Below the pieces are notes generated by a model. That model was not told where the DNA came from and did no database searches. It saw only the letters and a list, made by a program, of their open reading frames with translations. A program made the translations under genes and the position numbers. A stretch of DNA of 13,083 nucleotides from an uncultured Ruminococcus sp. (GTDB lineage: Bacteria > Bacillota > Clostridia > Oscillospirales > Ruminococcaceae). The stretch is taken from contig CALANW010000031.1 of assembly GCA_937926145.1 (NCBI GenBank), forward strand, positions 1-13,083, given 5' to 3'. Below are positions 7,168 through 12,919 of this stretch, one piece after another. Positions within the stretch are counted from its first letter, which is position 1, and each line of letters starts with the position of its first letter.

Positions 7168-7200
7168 TTGATATATAAAAGTGTGAATTTCTACTATAAT
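7168..7200 (+). promoter_or_regulatory. Weak candidate promoter for the lichenase
   Basis: A perfect TATAAT lies at 7195-7200. The only -35-like sequence, TTGATA at 7168-7173, is 21 bases away, which is too far for an efficient sigma-70-type promoter; an activator may compensate. The transcript would start at the beginning of repeat R2b. Confidence 0.3.
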
Positions 7201-7203
7201 ATA

Positions 7204-7250
7204 GAAAACGCTGATTAATACGTTTTTGCTTCGCTTTAATCAGCGATTCC
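7204..7250 (+). repeat. R2-family element, copy b (internally deleted)
   Basis: This 47-bp copy keeps only the ends of R2: AACGCTGATTAATACGTTTT joined to GCTTCGCTTTAATCAGCG. It folds into a hairpin with a perfect 10-bp stem CGCTGATTAA/TTAATCAGCG (7209-7218 with 7236-7245). TATAGAAAA occurs on both sides (7200-7208 and 7251-7259), which may include the target duplication. It lies in the presumed 5' leader of the lichenase mRNA. Confidence 0.7.
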
Positions 7251-7282
7251 TATAGAAAAAAGCAGCGAAAGGAACTTCACCT

Positions 7283-8044
7283 ATGAAAAATATCGTAAAA
7301 AAAATTAAAACAGCGGCAATTTTTATCTCCTGCGCAGTGATGTTATGCTCCTGCGCATCTTCAAGCGCGGTTTCGGAAGAGCCAAAAGAGGAAAGCATCT
7401 CAAACGTGACCTTTGAAAACGGCAGTTCCTCACTTTTCGAGTGCTCGGACGGCTGGACGAACGGAAATATGTTCAATGTCACTTGGCGCGCCGAAAACTG
7501 TACATTTGAGAACGGCGTAATGGGTCTTACCATTGATAAAGACAGCAAAGTCGGAACAGTTCCGTATTCGGGTGCAGAATACCGCTCCAAGGATTTTTAC
7601 GGCTATGGCAGATACGAAGTCAGAATGAAAGCGATAAAAAATGACGGCGTTGTTTCCTCATTTTTCACCTATACAGGTCCGTCCGACAATAACCCTTGGG
7701 ACGAGATAGATATTGAAATTCTCGGCAAGGACACAACGAAAGTCCAGTTCAATTACTTCACCAACGGTCAGGGCAGCCATGAATTTATGTATGACCTCGG
7801 CTTTGACGCATCGGAAGATCTCCACGACTATGCTTTCGAATGGCATAAGGATAAAATAGTGTGGTTCGTTGACGGCAAAGAAGCTCATACAGCAACGGAA
7901 AATATCCCCGTCACCGAAAGCAAAATTATGATGAACGCATGGTGCGGAACGGGCGTTGACAGTTGGCTTGACCCTTTTGACGACAGCAAAATGCCGCTCA
8001 CCGCGGAGTATGAGAGGATCTCGTTTGATGCGTTTAATGAGTGA
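7283..8044 (+). CDS. Lipoprotein licheninase, GH16 beta-1,3-1,4-glucanase
   Basis: This endo-hydrolase cleaves mixed-linkage beta-glucan (lichenan, cereal beta-glucan) outside the cell. Residues 1-23 are a lipoprotein signal ending in the lipobox LCSC with Cys24 as anchor. The GH16 domain covers about 42-253. The catalytic motif DEIDIEILG places nucleophile Glu141, Asp143 and acid/base Glu145. Downstream blocks GKDTTKVQFNYFTNGQG, YAFEWHKDKIVWFVDGKEAH and KIMMNAWCGTGVDSWL closely follow Bacillus-type lichenases, so the specificity call is good. Its 253 residues form a single domain with no dockerin or binding module, so it is membrane-anchored rather than cellulosomal. ATG has AAAGGAA about nine bases upstream. 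It fits the neighbouring binding protein and GH5 enzyme as the first step of glucan use. The short R2b hairpin lies in its leader. Confidence 0.96.
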   Translation: MKNIVKKIKTAAIFISCAVMLCSCASSSAVSEEPKEESISNVTFENGSSSLFECSDGWTNGNMFNVTWRAENCTFENGVMGLTIDKDSKVGTVPYSGAEYRSKDFYGYGRYEVRMKAIKNDGVVSSFFTYTGPSDNNPWDEIDIEILGKDTTKVQFNYFTNGQGSHEFMYDLGFDASEDLHDYAFEWHKDKIVWFVDGKEAHTATENIPVTESKIMMNAWCGTGVDSWLDPFDDSKMPLTAEYERISFDAFNE

Positions 8045-8220
8045 GTTTAGGAATTTTATAAACGCACCCAAATGAACATGAAACATTTTTCTTCAGCAGA
8101 AGTTTACCCATGCTCCTTTTAAAAATCCCTATAAATACTTCACGAACTTGCACCGCGATCAAGTGGTATCATAAACAAAATTCATTGCAAAACTTACATA
8201 CGCTGATCAAAGTTGATAAG

Positions 8221-8243
8221 TGCCGTCACAAATGTGTACGGCA
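8221..8243 (-). terminator. Hairpin after the 56-residue gene (possible terminator)
   Basis: TGCCGT pairs with ACGGCA, with an inner ACA/TGT. It starts seven bases past the stop of the small minus-strand gene. No T run follows on that strand, so it is weak as an intrinsic terminator. The remaining sequence from 8045 to 8220 shows nothing else I can name. Confidence 0.3.
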
Positions 8244-8250
8244 TTTCACC

Positions 8251-8421
8251 TCAATCCCACTCATACTTCAAAGCCGCCTTGACCCTCGCCCTGCAATACT
8301 TCTTAGGCATCTCCGCCGTCCTCGTGACAGGATTCAATCCGCCCCAGCTTTTCCTCTTCTTAGAGTAAAATTCACGCCTGTCTTTCTTGCTCATTTTTTC
8401 GATTGGAATAAATTTCTCCAT
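8251..8421 (-). CDS. Small conserved basic protein, mobile-element associated type (56 aa)
   Basis: The product is a 56-residue, highly basic protein starting MEKFIPIEKMSKKDRREFYS and containing KSWGGLNPVTRTAEMPKK. The pattern (start with FIPxEKxSKK, a run of Lys/Arg, then W-G-x-NPVTR) is one I recognise from short hypothetical proteins encoded in clostridial conjugative and mobilisable elements; I know of no assigned function. It is short, charged and without membrane segments, so a nucleic-acid or protein-binding role is possible. The SD site is weak (no good purine run before ATG 8421). R1 copy C begins only three bases upstream and may have separated the gene from its promoter. A 180-residue open frame on the opposite strand over the same DNA looks spurious. 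Confidence 0.65.
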   Translation of the reverse strand: MEKFIPIEKMSKKDRREFYSKKRKSWGGLNPVTRTAEMPKKYCRARVKAALKYEWD

Positions 8422-8424
8422 ATC

Positions 8425-8525
8425 ATTCTAATTTTTAAACTCAAAGTGTACAAAAAATCAAACAAAAGCTCGAATATATTGGATTTCGGCGCAGGTTTTT
8501 TCTTTATTTTATTGGTGTTTAGTAT
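8425..8525 (+). repeat. R1-family inverted-repeat element, copy C (divergent or chimaeric)
   Basis: This copy is 101 bp, the same length as A and B. Its right half (GGATTTCGGCGCAG, TTTTTTC, TTTATTTTATTGGTGTTTAG, then TAT) matches A and B. Its left half (ATTCTAATTTTTAAAC, TCAAAGTGTACAAAAAATC) instead matches copy D at the window start. So two R1 subtypes exist, and C combines parts of both. It lies between the 56-residue gene and the helicase terminator. Confidence 0.75.
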
Positions 8526-8527
8526 TA

Positions 8528-8570
8528 AACTCCTGCAAACAACTCATTTTCGTTGCTTGCAGGAGTTTTT
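8528..8570. terminator. Rho-independent terminator after the helicase gene
   Basis: A perfect 11-bp stem AACTCCTGCAA/TTGCAGGAGTT with an 18-base loop lies 77 bases past the helicase stop. The T run is better on the plus strand (five T's) than on the minus (three T's, then AATAC, which is already the R1 copy C end). It probably works for the helicase transcript; insertion of R1 may have shortened the minus-side T run. Confidence 0.7.
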
Positions 8571-8646
8571 AAACACAAATCAATTTTTTGACGGAATAAA
8601 ACTCTTTACAAAATTTGATACCCTTGATGCATCTATCGACATATCC

Positions 8647-11328
8647 TCATAAAACCGACTTTTCCCCCGTAATATTCAAAGTATATCTGCACCCCTTTGA
8701 ATAATAATTACTGCACCCATAAAACTCACCAAACTTGCCTTTGCGCCTAACCAATTTTCCCCCACACCGCGGACAAACACCCATAACTTTTTCTTCAGTC
8801 TTTCTCGCCTGTTCAAGCATCTTAACAGTATCACCATAATCCGACTTAAACTCCTGCGCAAACAAACCAACCTTATTCTGTGGTATAAGCAGCCAAACCT
8901 TTTTCCTTGCCCTTGTCATTGCAACATAATATAACCTGCGTTCCTCTGAAAACGGGTAAGTATCACTGCTTTTGAGAAGCAGGCTTACTATCGGGTCATC
9001 TTGTATCCTGCTTGGAAATCCTTTTATGCTGTTGGAATTATTCAGTATGAAAACATGATCTGCCTGCAACCCCTTTGACTTGTGCGCCGTTATGAACTTC
9101 ATCTTCAGATCGGTGCGATCCGGCAGCACAATTGCATCATCAGCCTGCTGCCCAAACTCGGAATCATTGAACATATTCTTGTCAGACGTATATCTTCCGA
9201 TAAAAAATACCGAACTGCCCCTTTCAAGCTTTCGTACCATCTCTGCCATAAACTTCATTAGATACTCATTATTGTAAGCCTCGATAAAGCTCAGCGGATA
9301 ACTCTTCTCAACAGTGCTGCTCTTTAAATCTTTCTTTATCTGCGCAGGATTTTTCATTATAAATTTGCCGCTTATGTCAATAAGCTGCTTACCGAAACGA
9401 TAAGTGGTTTCAATCTTTGAAATGACCGTTTTACCCCAGTATTTCTCAAAGTCAAGTATGTAGCTGATGTCACTTCCCGTAAAACGATATATGCTCTGCC
9501 AGTCATCACCAACACAGAAAAGATCAAAATCCGCTTTCTTCCGCATTTCGTGCAGCAAATGATACCTTGCCTCCGACATATCCTGATATTCGTCCACTAT
9601 CACATACCTGTAATTGTGCGTACAAAGCCCATCTTTAACATAATCAGCCGCACGGTTTATCATATCATTGAAATCTATCTGCCCCGTCGCGCGAAGCATC
9701 TCGTTATAATCATTGAATATCGGATCTGTAAGTTTAAGTATCAGTGCAAACTTCAGAAATATGCTCTTTTCCATAAGCTGACCGATAGTTCCGCCATTCG
9801 ACTTGACATGATTAATAATTGTCCCTATCAAATCCGTAAACCTTGATACCAAAGCATTGTTCTCTCTCTTTATGCACTCCCACAGCTCCTCATCTGACTT
9901 CGGATAAAACTTCACACCCAATTTCAGCAGCTTGTCTTTCAGATTTTCAAGCAGCCTTCCGCATTGCTTGTCCGCATAAGAAACCTCAACAAACGCAGTG
10001 TTGTAATGTCTGTGTGTTTCACGTTTCCACTTTATTCCGTCCATGTACGTTTCTGTAGGGGTTTTTCCTTTTTCGGCAGTAAACCAGTCGGGAACCCTTC
10101 CATCCTTGTTTACCGCAAAAAATTCAATGTATATCCCATAGTCATCAAGATAAAAATCCGGCTTGTATCCGCTGTGTCCCTCGTCCGCAAGATCATATTC
10201 ATAATTCTTTTCATAAGTGTAGCTTATCCCATTGCTGTAAAGGAAATTCGCGATTTCAAGCTCGCAGTAGCTTTTGACAGCCTCGCCTTTTATCGTTACT
10301 GGCGAAGTATTCTGTATGTATTCGTCATACTCTTTCTTGCTCCCAAATTCAAACTCGTCTGCTGATTTTGTCGGCATAAACATACAGTATGAAATGAACA
10401 TTTTCCTATACTTCTCATCGGATAAATGATCATATATACAATCCTTGATAAAATTTCCACTATAAACCGTACACTTTTTACCCTCAACACCGCTGATGAT
10501 CTCAGTACCCAGCTTGTGAAATGTGAAAACATCCATATCAATGCCAGTTTCCGATCTTATGCGGTTTCTCATTTCTTCCGCTGACTTGCTCGTATACGAA
10601 AGCATCAATATCTTATCGGGCTGACATATTTTCATCTTGATAAGATACTTCACATACCCAACAATAGTAGTTGTCTTTCCCGTTCCCGCACCTGCAATAA
10701 CAAGATGATTGTGTGTATCTTCAAGAATACAGTTTATCTGCTGTTCATCAAGGTTATGTCCCTCAACAGGCTGTATCTGCTTTATTGCATATAACCTTCT
10801 CAAACGCTTTTCTTCCAAACGCCGTTTGATCTCATTGATCTGCTCGGCAGTTTCATCAAGAAATTTCTTGGCTTGTCCGCCGACAGCCCTAACCTCGGGA
10901 TAATCGTCCTCACCGACTTCATAAGCAAGGATCTTTGCCGCATTTATTAACCGCTCATACTCCCTGCTCCAGTTCTTGTAAGCATCGCCAACAACATTCA
11001 TATCATCGGAATGCATAAACTCATCAAAACCAGCCTTGGCTTTGCTGCATTCCGTCGGAAAACGCTTGCAAAGAGCCTTGTGCTTGTTCTTCTGCAAATT
11101 TAGCATTACATCAACATATTGCTGAACACCGTAAAACCACTTTACCTGCTTGACCGTATATCCCTGCGCTTCACATTTAGCTTTGAGCTTGTTGAACAGA
11201 TCAGTTCTTTTTTCAAATGCATCTATCCGTGCAGTATCAAACCTTTCCGCATCTTTGATAGCCGAATAGTAAAAGACCATTTCACTTCCCGCCATCACAA
11301 TATCTGTAAGATCAACTTGAATTGTCAT
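8647..11328 (-). CDS. UvrD/Rep-family superfamily 1 helicase with PD-(D/E)XK-like insertion and zinc finger
   Basis: This is a DNA-dependent ATPase/helicase of 893 residues. Residues 1-185 form a helical, charged region. The helicase core follows: Walker A AGAGTGKT (212-219), LSYTSKSAEEM (243-253) and TFHKLG (269-274). An insertion at about 325-470 has the order E357, then YKPDFYLDDYGIYIEFF (D391, E402) and W434-K435, which looks like a PD-(D/E)XK nuclease fold with E-x-F in place of E-x-K; activity is therefore uncertain. The second core part has DEYQD (579-583), GDDWQSIYRF, TTYRFGKQL, TAHKSKGLQADHVF and RRLYYVAMTRAR. The C-terminus is a topoisomerase-type zinc finger (Cys852, 855, 872, 880). 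ATG follows AAGAGGTGA closely. Such proteins act in repair, replication restart or anti-phage defence. It has its own promoter, terminator and no operon partner, and is bracketed by R1 copies C and B. Confidence 0.93.
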   Translation of the reverse strand: MTIQVDLTDIVMAGSEMVFYYSAIKDAERFDTARIDAFEKRTDLFNKLKAKCEAQGYTVKQVKWFYGVQQYVDVMLNLQKNKHKALCKRFPTECSKAKAGFDEFMHSDDMNVVGDAYKNWSREYERLINAAKILAYEVGEDDYPEVRAVGGQAKKFLDETAEQINEIKRRLEEKRLRRLYAIKQIQPVEGHNLDEQQINCILEDTHNHLVIAGAGTGKTTTIVGYVKYLIKMKICQPDKILMLSYTSKSAEEMRNRIRSETGIDMDVFTFHKLGTEIISGVEGKKCTVYSGNFIKDCIYDHLSDEKYRKMFISYCMFMPTKSADEFEFGSKKEYDEYIQNTSPVTIKGEAVKSYCELEIANFLYSNGISYTYEKNYEYDLADEGHSGYKPDFYLDDYGIYIEFFAVNKDGRVPDWFTAEKGKTPTETYMDGIKWKRETHRHYNTAFVEVSYADKQCGRLLENLKDKLLKLGVKFYPKSDEELWECIKRENNALVSRFTDLIGTIINHVKSNGGTIGQLMEKSIFLKFALILKLTDPIFNDYNEMLRATGQIDFNDMINRAADYVKDGLCTHNYRYVIVDEYQDMSEARYHLLHEMRKKADFDLFCVGDDWQSIYRFTGSDISYILDFEKYWGKTVISKIETTYRFGKQLIDISGKFIMKNPAQIKKDLKSSTVEKSYPLSFIEAYNNEYLMKFMAEMVRKLERGSSVFFIGRYTSDKNMFNDSEFGQQADDAIVLPDRTDLKMKFITAHKSKGLQADHVFILNNSNSIKGFPSRIQDDPIVSLLLKSSDTYPFSEERRLYYVAMTRARKKVWLLIPQNKVGLFAQEFKSDYGDTVKMLEQARKTEEKVMGVCPRCGGKLVRRKGKFGEFYGCSNYYSKGCRYTLNITGEKSVL

Positions 11329-11369
11329 GTTGTCACCTCTTCCAATTAGTAAAAATAAACTTTTCTCTC

Positions 11370-11398
11370 ATTATACCACTGACCCAATAAAAACGCAA
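11370..11398 (-). promoter_or_regulatory. Strong promoter of the helicase gene
   Basis: On the minus strand TTGCGT (11393-11398) is followed after exactly 17 bases by a perfect TATAAT (11370-11375) with an extended -10 TGG directly before it. It lies about 40 bases upstream of the helicase ATG. R1 copy B ends only eight bases further upstream. Confidence 0.75.
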
Positions 11399-11406
11399 TA
11401 TGCGTA

Positions 11407-11508
11407 ATACTAAACACCAATAAAATACAGGAAAAAATCTGCGCCGAAATCACATATATTCAAGATTGTCGGCTTGATTTTTTCCAAATTTTAAATGGTG
11501 TTTAGTAT
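11407..11508 (-). repeat. R1-family inverted-repeat element, copy B (complete)
   Basis: This 102-bp element is in inverted orientation to copy A, with the same 13-bp terminal inverted repeats and the same inner GGAAAAAATC/GATTTTTTCC pair. It cuts off the recombinase remnant on its right and abuts the helicase promoter on its left. Flanks are GCGTA on one side and AAAAG on the other, so no clear target duplication is visible. Confidence 0.9.
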
Positions 11509-11741
11509 AAAAGATTTACACCCCCACGCTCAAGCAAGTCCCATGTGTTCCTTGCAAATCTCGATATTGATCCAACAATAACAGTATCACCCGAACGCAC
11601 AAACCCAAGCACCGCTTTAAGCTGCGGCCTGTCCCTGCTCTTTCCCGACATTTTATCTATATAAATCTTCTCAACACCAAGCTATTCCATTAAAACCTCC
11701 TGCCTTGCCATGTTCTGTTCCTCTGTCGATGCTCTTATGTA
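11509..11741 (-). pseudogene. Serine recombinase (resolvase/invertase) N-terminal fragment, disrupted
   Basis: Read on the minus strand, the frame gives YIRASTEEQNMARQEVLMEQ-type sequence in which one codon (11682-11684) is TAG, then LGVEKIYIDKMSGKSRDRP, QLKAVLGFVRSGDTVIVGS and ISRFARNTWDLLERGGVN. YIRASTEEQN, DKxSGKxxxRP and SISRFARN are the hallmark N-terminal blocks of serine recombinases. The expected catalytic serine is the S of RAS, and the conserved Arg follows in SRFAR. The start codon is missing: an SD-like GGAGGTG (11750-11756) is present but an in-frame TGA precedes YIR. The catalytic domain also looks shortened (DLLERGGVN lacks the usual spacer) and it stops at R1 copy B, so it is dead three times over. 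The DNA-binding part is absent. Confidence 0.85.
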
Positions 11742-11744
11742 TCA

Positions 11745-12146
11745 AAATGCACCTCCATTTTTTGTTACAAACTGTCCCAATAGCGTATAGTCCAAGGTCA
11801 TAGGGTGCGTAACTATCTCCATACCGTCATCAAGACTGCCGTCGTACTTGATATACTTTTCTTTCGTCAATATTAGCTGTATTTGCTATTTCTTCGGCGC
11901 TCTCATCAATATGACCTCCGCCGTCAATTTCAAGCTCTACTCCGAAGTAGCGAATGCCTTCCCATAGAAAATAGGTTCGGGTTTAAAGCCGTAATCGTGA
12001 ATATACTCGCCTGAACATCTCTGCTGATAACAATGACGGCAATAAGGATAATCGGTATCATTATCGAGATAATAAGCATCATTATAATCAAGCATACAGC
12101 CGCAGGATTCGCAGGTTGTATAGTAGTTATCATAGCAATGCTGACA
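11745..12146 (-). pseudogene. Amidoligase-like gene remnant with Cys-rich N-terminus, two frameshifts
   Basis: Three minus-strand pieces join into one recognisable protein. Piece 1 has zinc-ribbon-like CQHCYDNYYTTCESCGCMLD, YCRHC and IHDYGFKPEPIFYG. Piece 2, after a one-base loss at about 11950, reads YFGVELEIDGGGHIDESAEE. Piece 3, after another single-base loss near 11850, reads KYDGSLDDGMEIVTHPMTLD. The order KPEPIFYG, then FGVELEID, then KxDGSL-DDGMEIVTHPMT is what I remember of the putative amidoligase family common in clostridial phages and mobile elements, where an ATP-grasp-like or glutamine-synthetase-like fold is thought to form amide bonds. The C-terminal half is missing, running straight into the recombinase fragment in the same frame. 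The 5' end is also damaged. Confidence 0.75.
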
Positions 12147-12231
12147 AATGTCTGCTACATATTGCAAGAGCAGCTGCACCCGCAGCTGCCGCAATGATCT
12201 TCAGGATAATATCCTCTGTAATGCTTGACAT
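12130..12231 (-). CDS. Tiny hydrophobic ORF (33 aa), possibly fused by deletion
   Basis: ATG at 12231 follows AAAGGCGG at about nine bases. The first 24 codons encode MSSITEDIILKIIAAAAGAA followed by ALAI, an amphipathic start and a single Ala-rich membrane helix. The last nine codons are basic and overlap, in another frame, the start of the amidoligase remnant. The original peptide may therefore have ended differently. The family was not recognised. Confidence 0.35.
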   Translation of the reverse strand: MSSITEDIILKIIAAAAGAAALAICSRHLSALL

Positions 12232-12286
12232 AAAATATCGCCGCCTTTCGCAAAGTATCGCACATTTTGTGCTTGGTTTTGGTTTG

Positions 12287-12358
12287 TTAATCCTCGATAA
12301 AAGCCTTTATGACCGCCGATAATATGGCGATTACGGTAACACCAATGATTTTCTTCAT
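12287..12358 (-). CDS. Tiny single-helix membrane peptide (23 aa)
   Basis: ATG at 12358 has a good SD (AAGAAAGGAG, 10 bases upstream). The peptide is KK-rich at the start, followed by the hydrophobic IIGVTVIAILSAVIKAF and an acidic end IED. It fits a single membrane-spanning peptide. It precedes the second tiny ORF by 55 bases on the same strand, so the two may have been co-translated ahead of the amidoligase gene. It might be a holin-like, toxin-like or leader peptide; no family was recognised, and its reality rests on the SD and composition only. Confidence 0.4.
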   Translation of the reverse strand: MKKIIGVTVIAILSAVIKAFIED

Positions 12359-12426
12359 AAGTATCACACTCCTTTCTTAAACATAAATATCAGCATAAAT
12401 GCGGAATAAGTTCAGAGCATGAAAAA

Positions 12427-12466
12427 AGCCCCATGCACTCCGGCAAACGCCGGAAAACATGGGGCT
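12427..12466 (-). terminator. Rho-independent terminator, minus strand, without a visible gene
   Basis: The outer 9-bp stem is AGCCCCATG/CATGGGGCT, with an inner CCGGC/GCCGG hairpin. On the minus strand it runs into six T's (complement of 12422-12427). No minus-strand gene lies upstream of it in the window: R2c begins four bases away and then a plus-strand gene follows. It is either an orphan of a deleted gene or an attenuator before the tiny ORFs. Confidence 0.75.
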
Positions 12467-12470
12467 CTAA

Positions 12471-12581
12471 GGAAACGCTGATTAATACGTTTTTGCCATT
12501 TTTCAAAATGTCCTCAAAGACGTAAACTCGTACATTTCTCAAAATGGCAAAACGAACGCTTCGCTTTAATCAGCTTTTTCC
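12471..12581 (+). repeat. R2-family fold-back element, copy c (most regular copy)
   Basis: This 111-bp element has ends GGAAACGCTGATTAA and TTAATCAGCTTTTTCC and an inner pair TTTTGCCATTTT/AAAATGGCAAAA, so it can fold along most of its length. Flanks CTAA on the left and TAAA on the right could represent a TAA duplication. It aligns throughout with R2a, and its two ends match R2b. It supplies an in-frame ATG (12544) upstream of the small helix-turn-helix gene. Confidence 0.8.
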
Positions 12582-12696
12582 TAAACGTTATTTCATACTC
12601 TTACACTTATATGATATATACTTGAAATGTGCAGCTTTATCACTATTTGCGACAGATTGCAACAAAACAATAAATACTACAAAAGGAGGCAAAGCT

Positions 12697-12864
12697 ATGC
12701 TTTCAGATTATGATGATTACCTTACTCCATACGAAGTTGCATATGAGCTTGCGCTTTCGCTTACCACCGTTTACAACCTGCTCCGTGCCGGAAAGCTGCC
12801 GGGGGTTAAGATCGGCAGGAGTTGGAGAATTCCAAAGGATGCTTTGGAGAGATTGATGTATTAA
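12697..12864 (+). CDS. Excisionase-type small helix-turn-helix DNA-binding protein (55 aa)
   Basis: This is a 55-residue protein of the MerR-like/excisionase fold: LTPYEVAYELALSLTTVYNL (helix-turn-helix) followed by LRAGKLPGVKIGRSWRIPKD (the wing with the invariant G-R-x-W-R-I), then the closing ALERLMY. Such proteins assist integrase-mediated excision or act as small regulators. ATG 12697 is chosen because AAAGGAGG sits seven bases before it. The frame continues upstream to an ATG at 12544, but that lies in repeat R2c and the extra 51 codons have no family character. No integrase is adjacent. A possible weak promoter (TTGCGA at 12647) is not convincing. It has its own strong terminator, so it is probably monocistronic. 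Confidence 0.88.
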   Translation: MLSDYDDYLTPYEVAYELALSLTTVYNLLRAGKLPGVKIGRSWRIPKDALERLMY

Positions 12865-12905
12865 AATAGGCTCTGCATGGGAAAATCCTATGCAGAGCCT
12901 ATTTT
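12863..12905. terminator. Strong terminator after the excisionase-type gene
   Basis: A perfect 16-bp stem AAAATAGGCTCTGCAT/ATGCAGAGCCTATTTT starts at the stop codon itself. It has A and T runs on both sides, so it can work in both directions. Confidence 0.9.
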
Positions 12906-12919
12906 ATTTGTTTCATAAA

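Noticed and set aside
8110..8652. A 180-codon plus-strand open frame downstream of the lichenase.
   Set aside because: It runs across the minus-strand 56-residue gene, R1 copy C and a terminator, has no SD, and its translation has no domain-like character.
12544..12696. A 51-codon N-terminal extension of the excisionase-type protein.
   Set aside because: It starts inside repeat R2c. The consensus SD and family homology both begin at ATG 12697.
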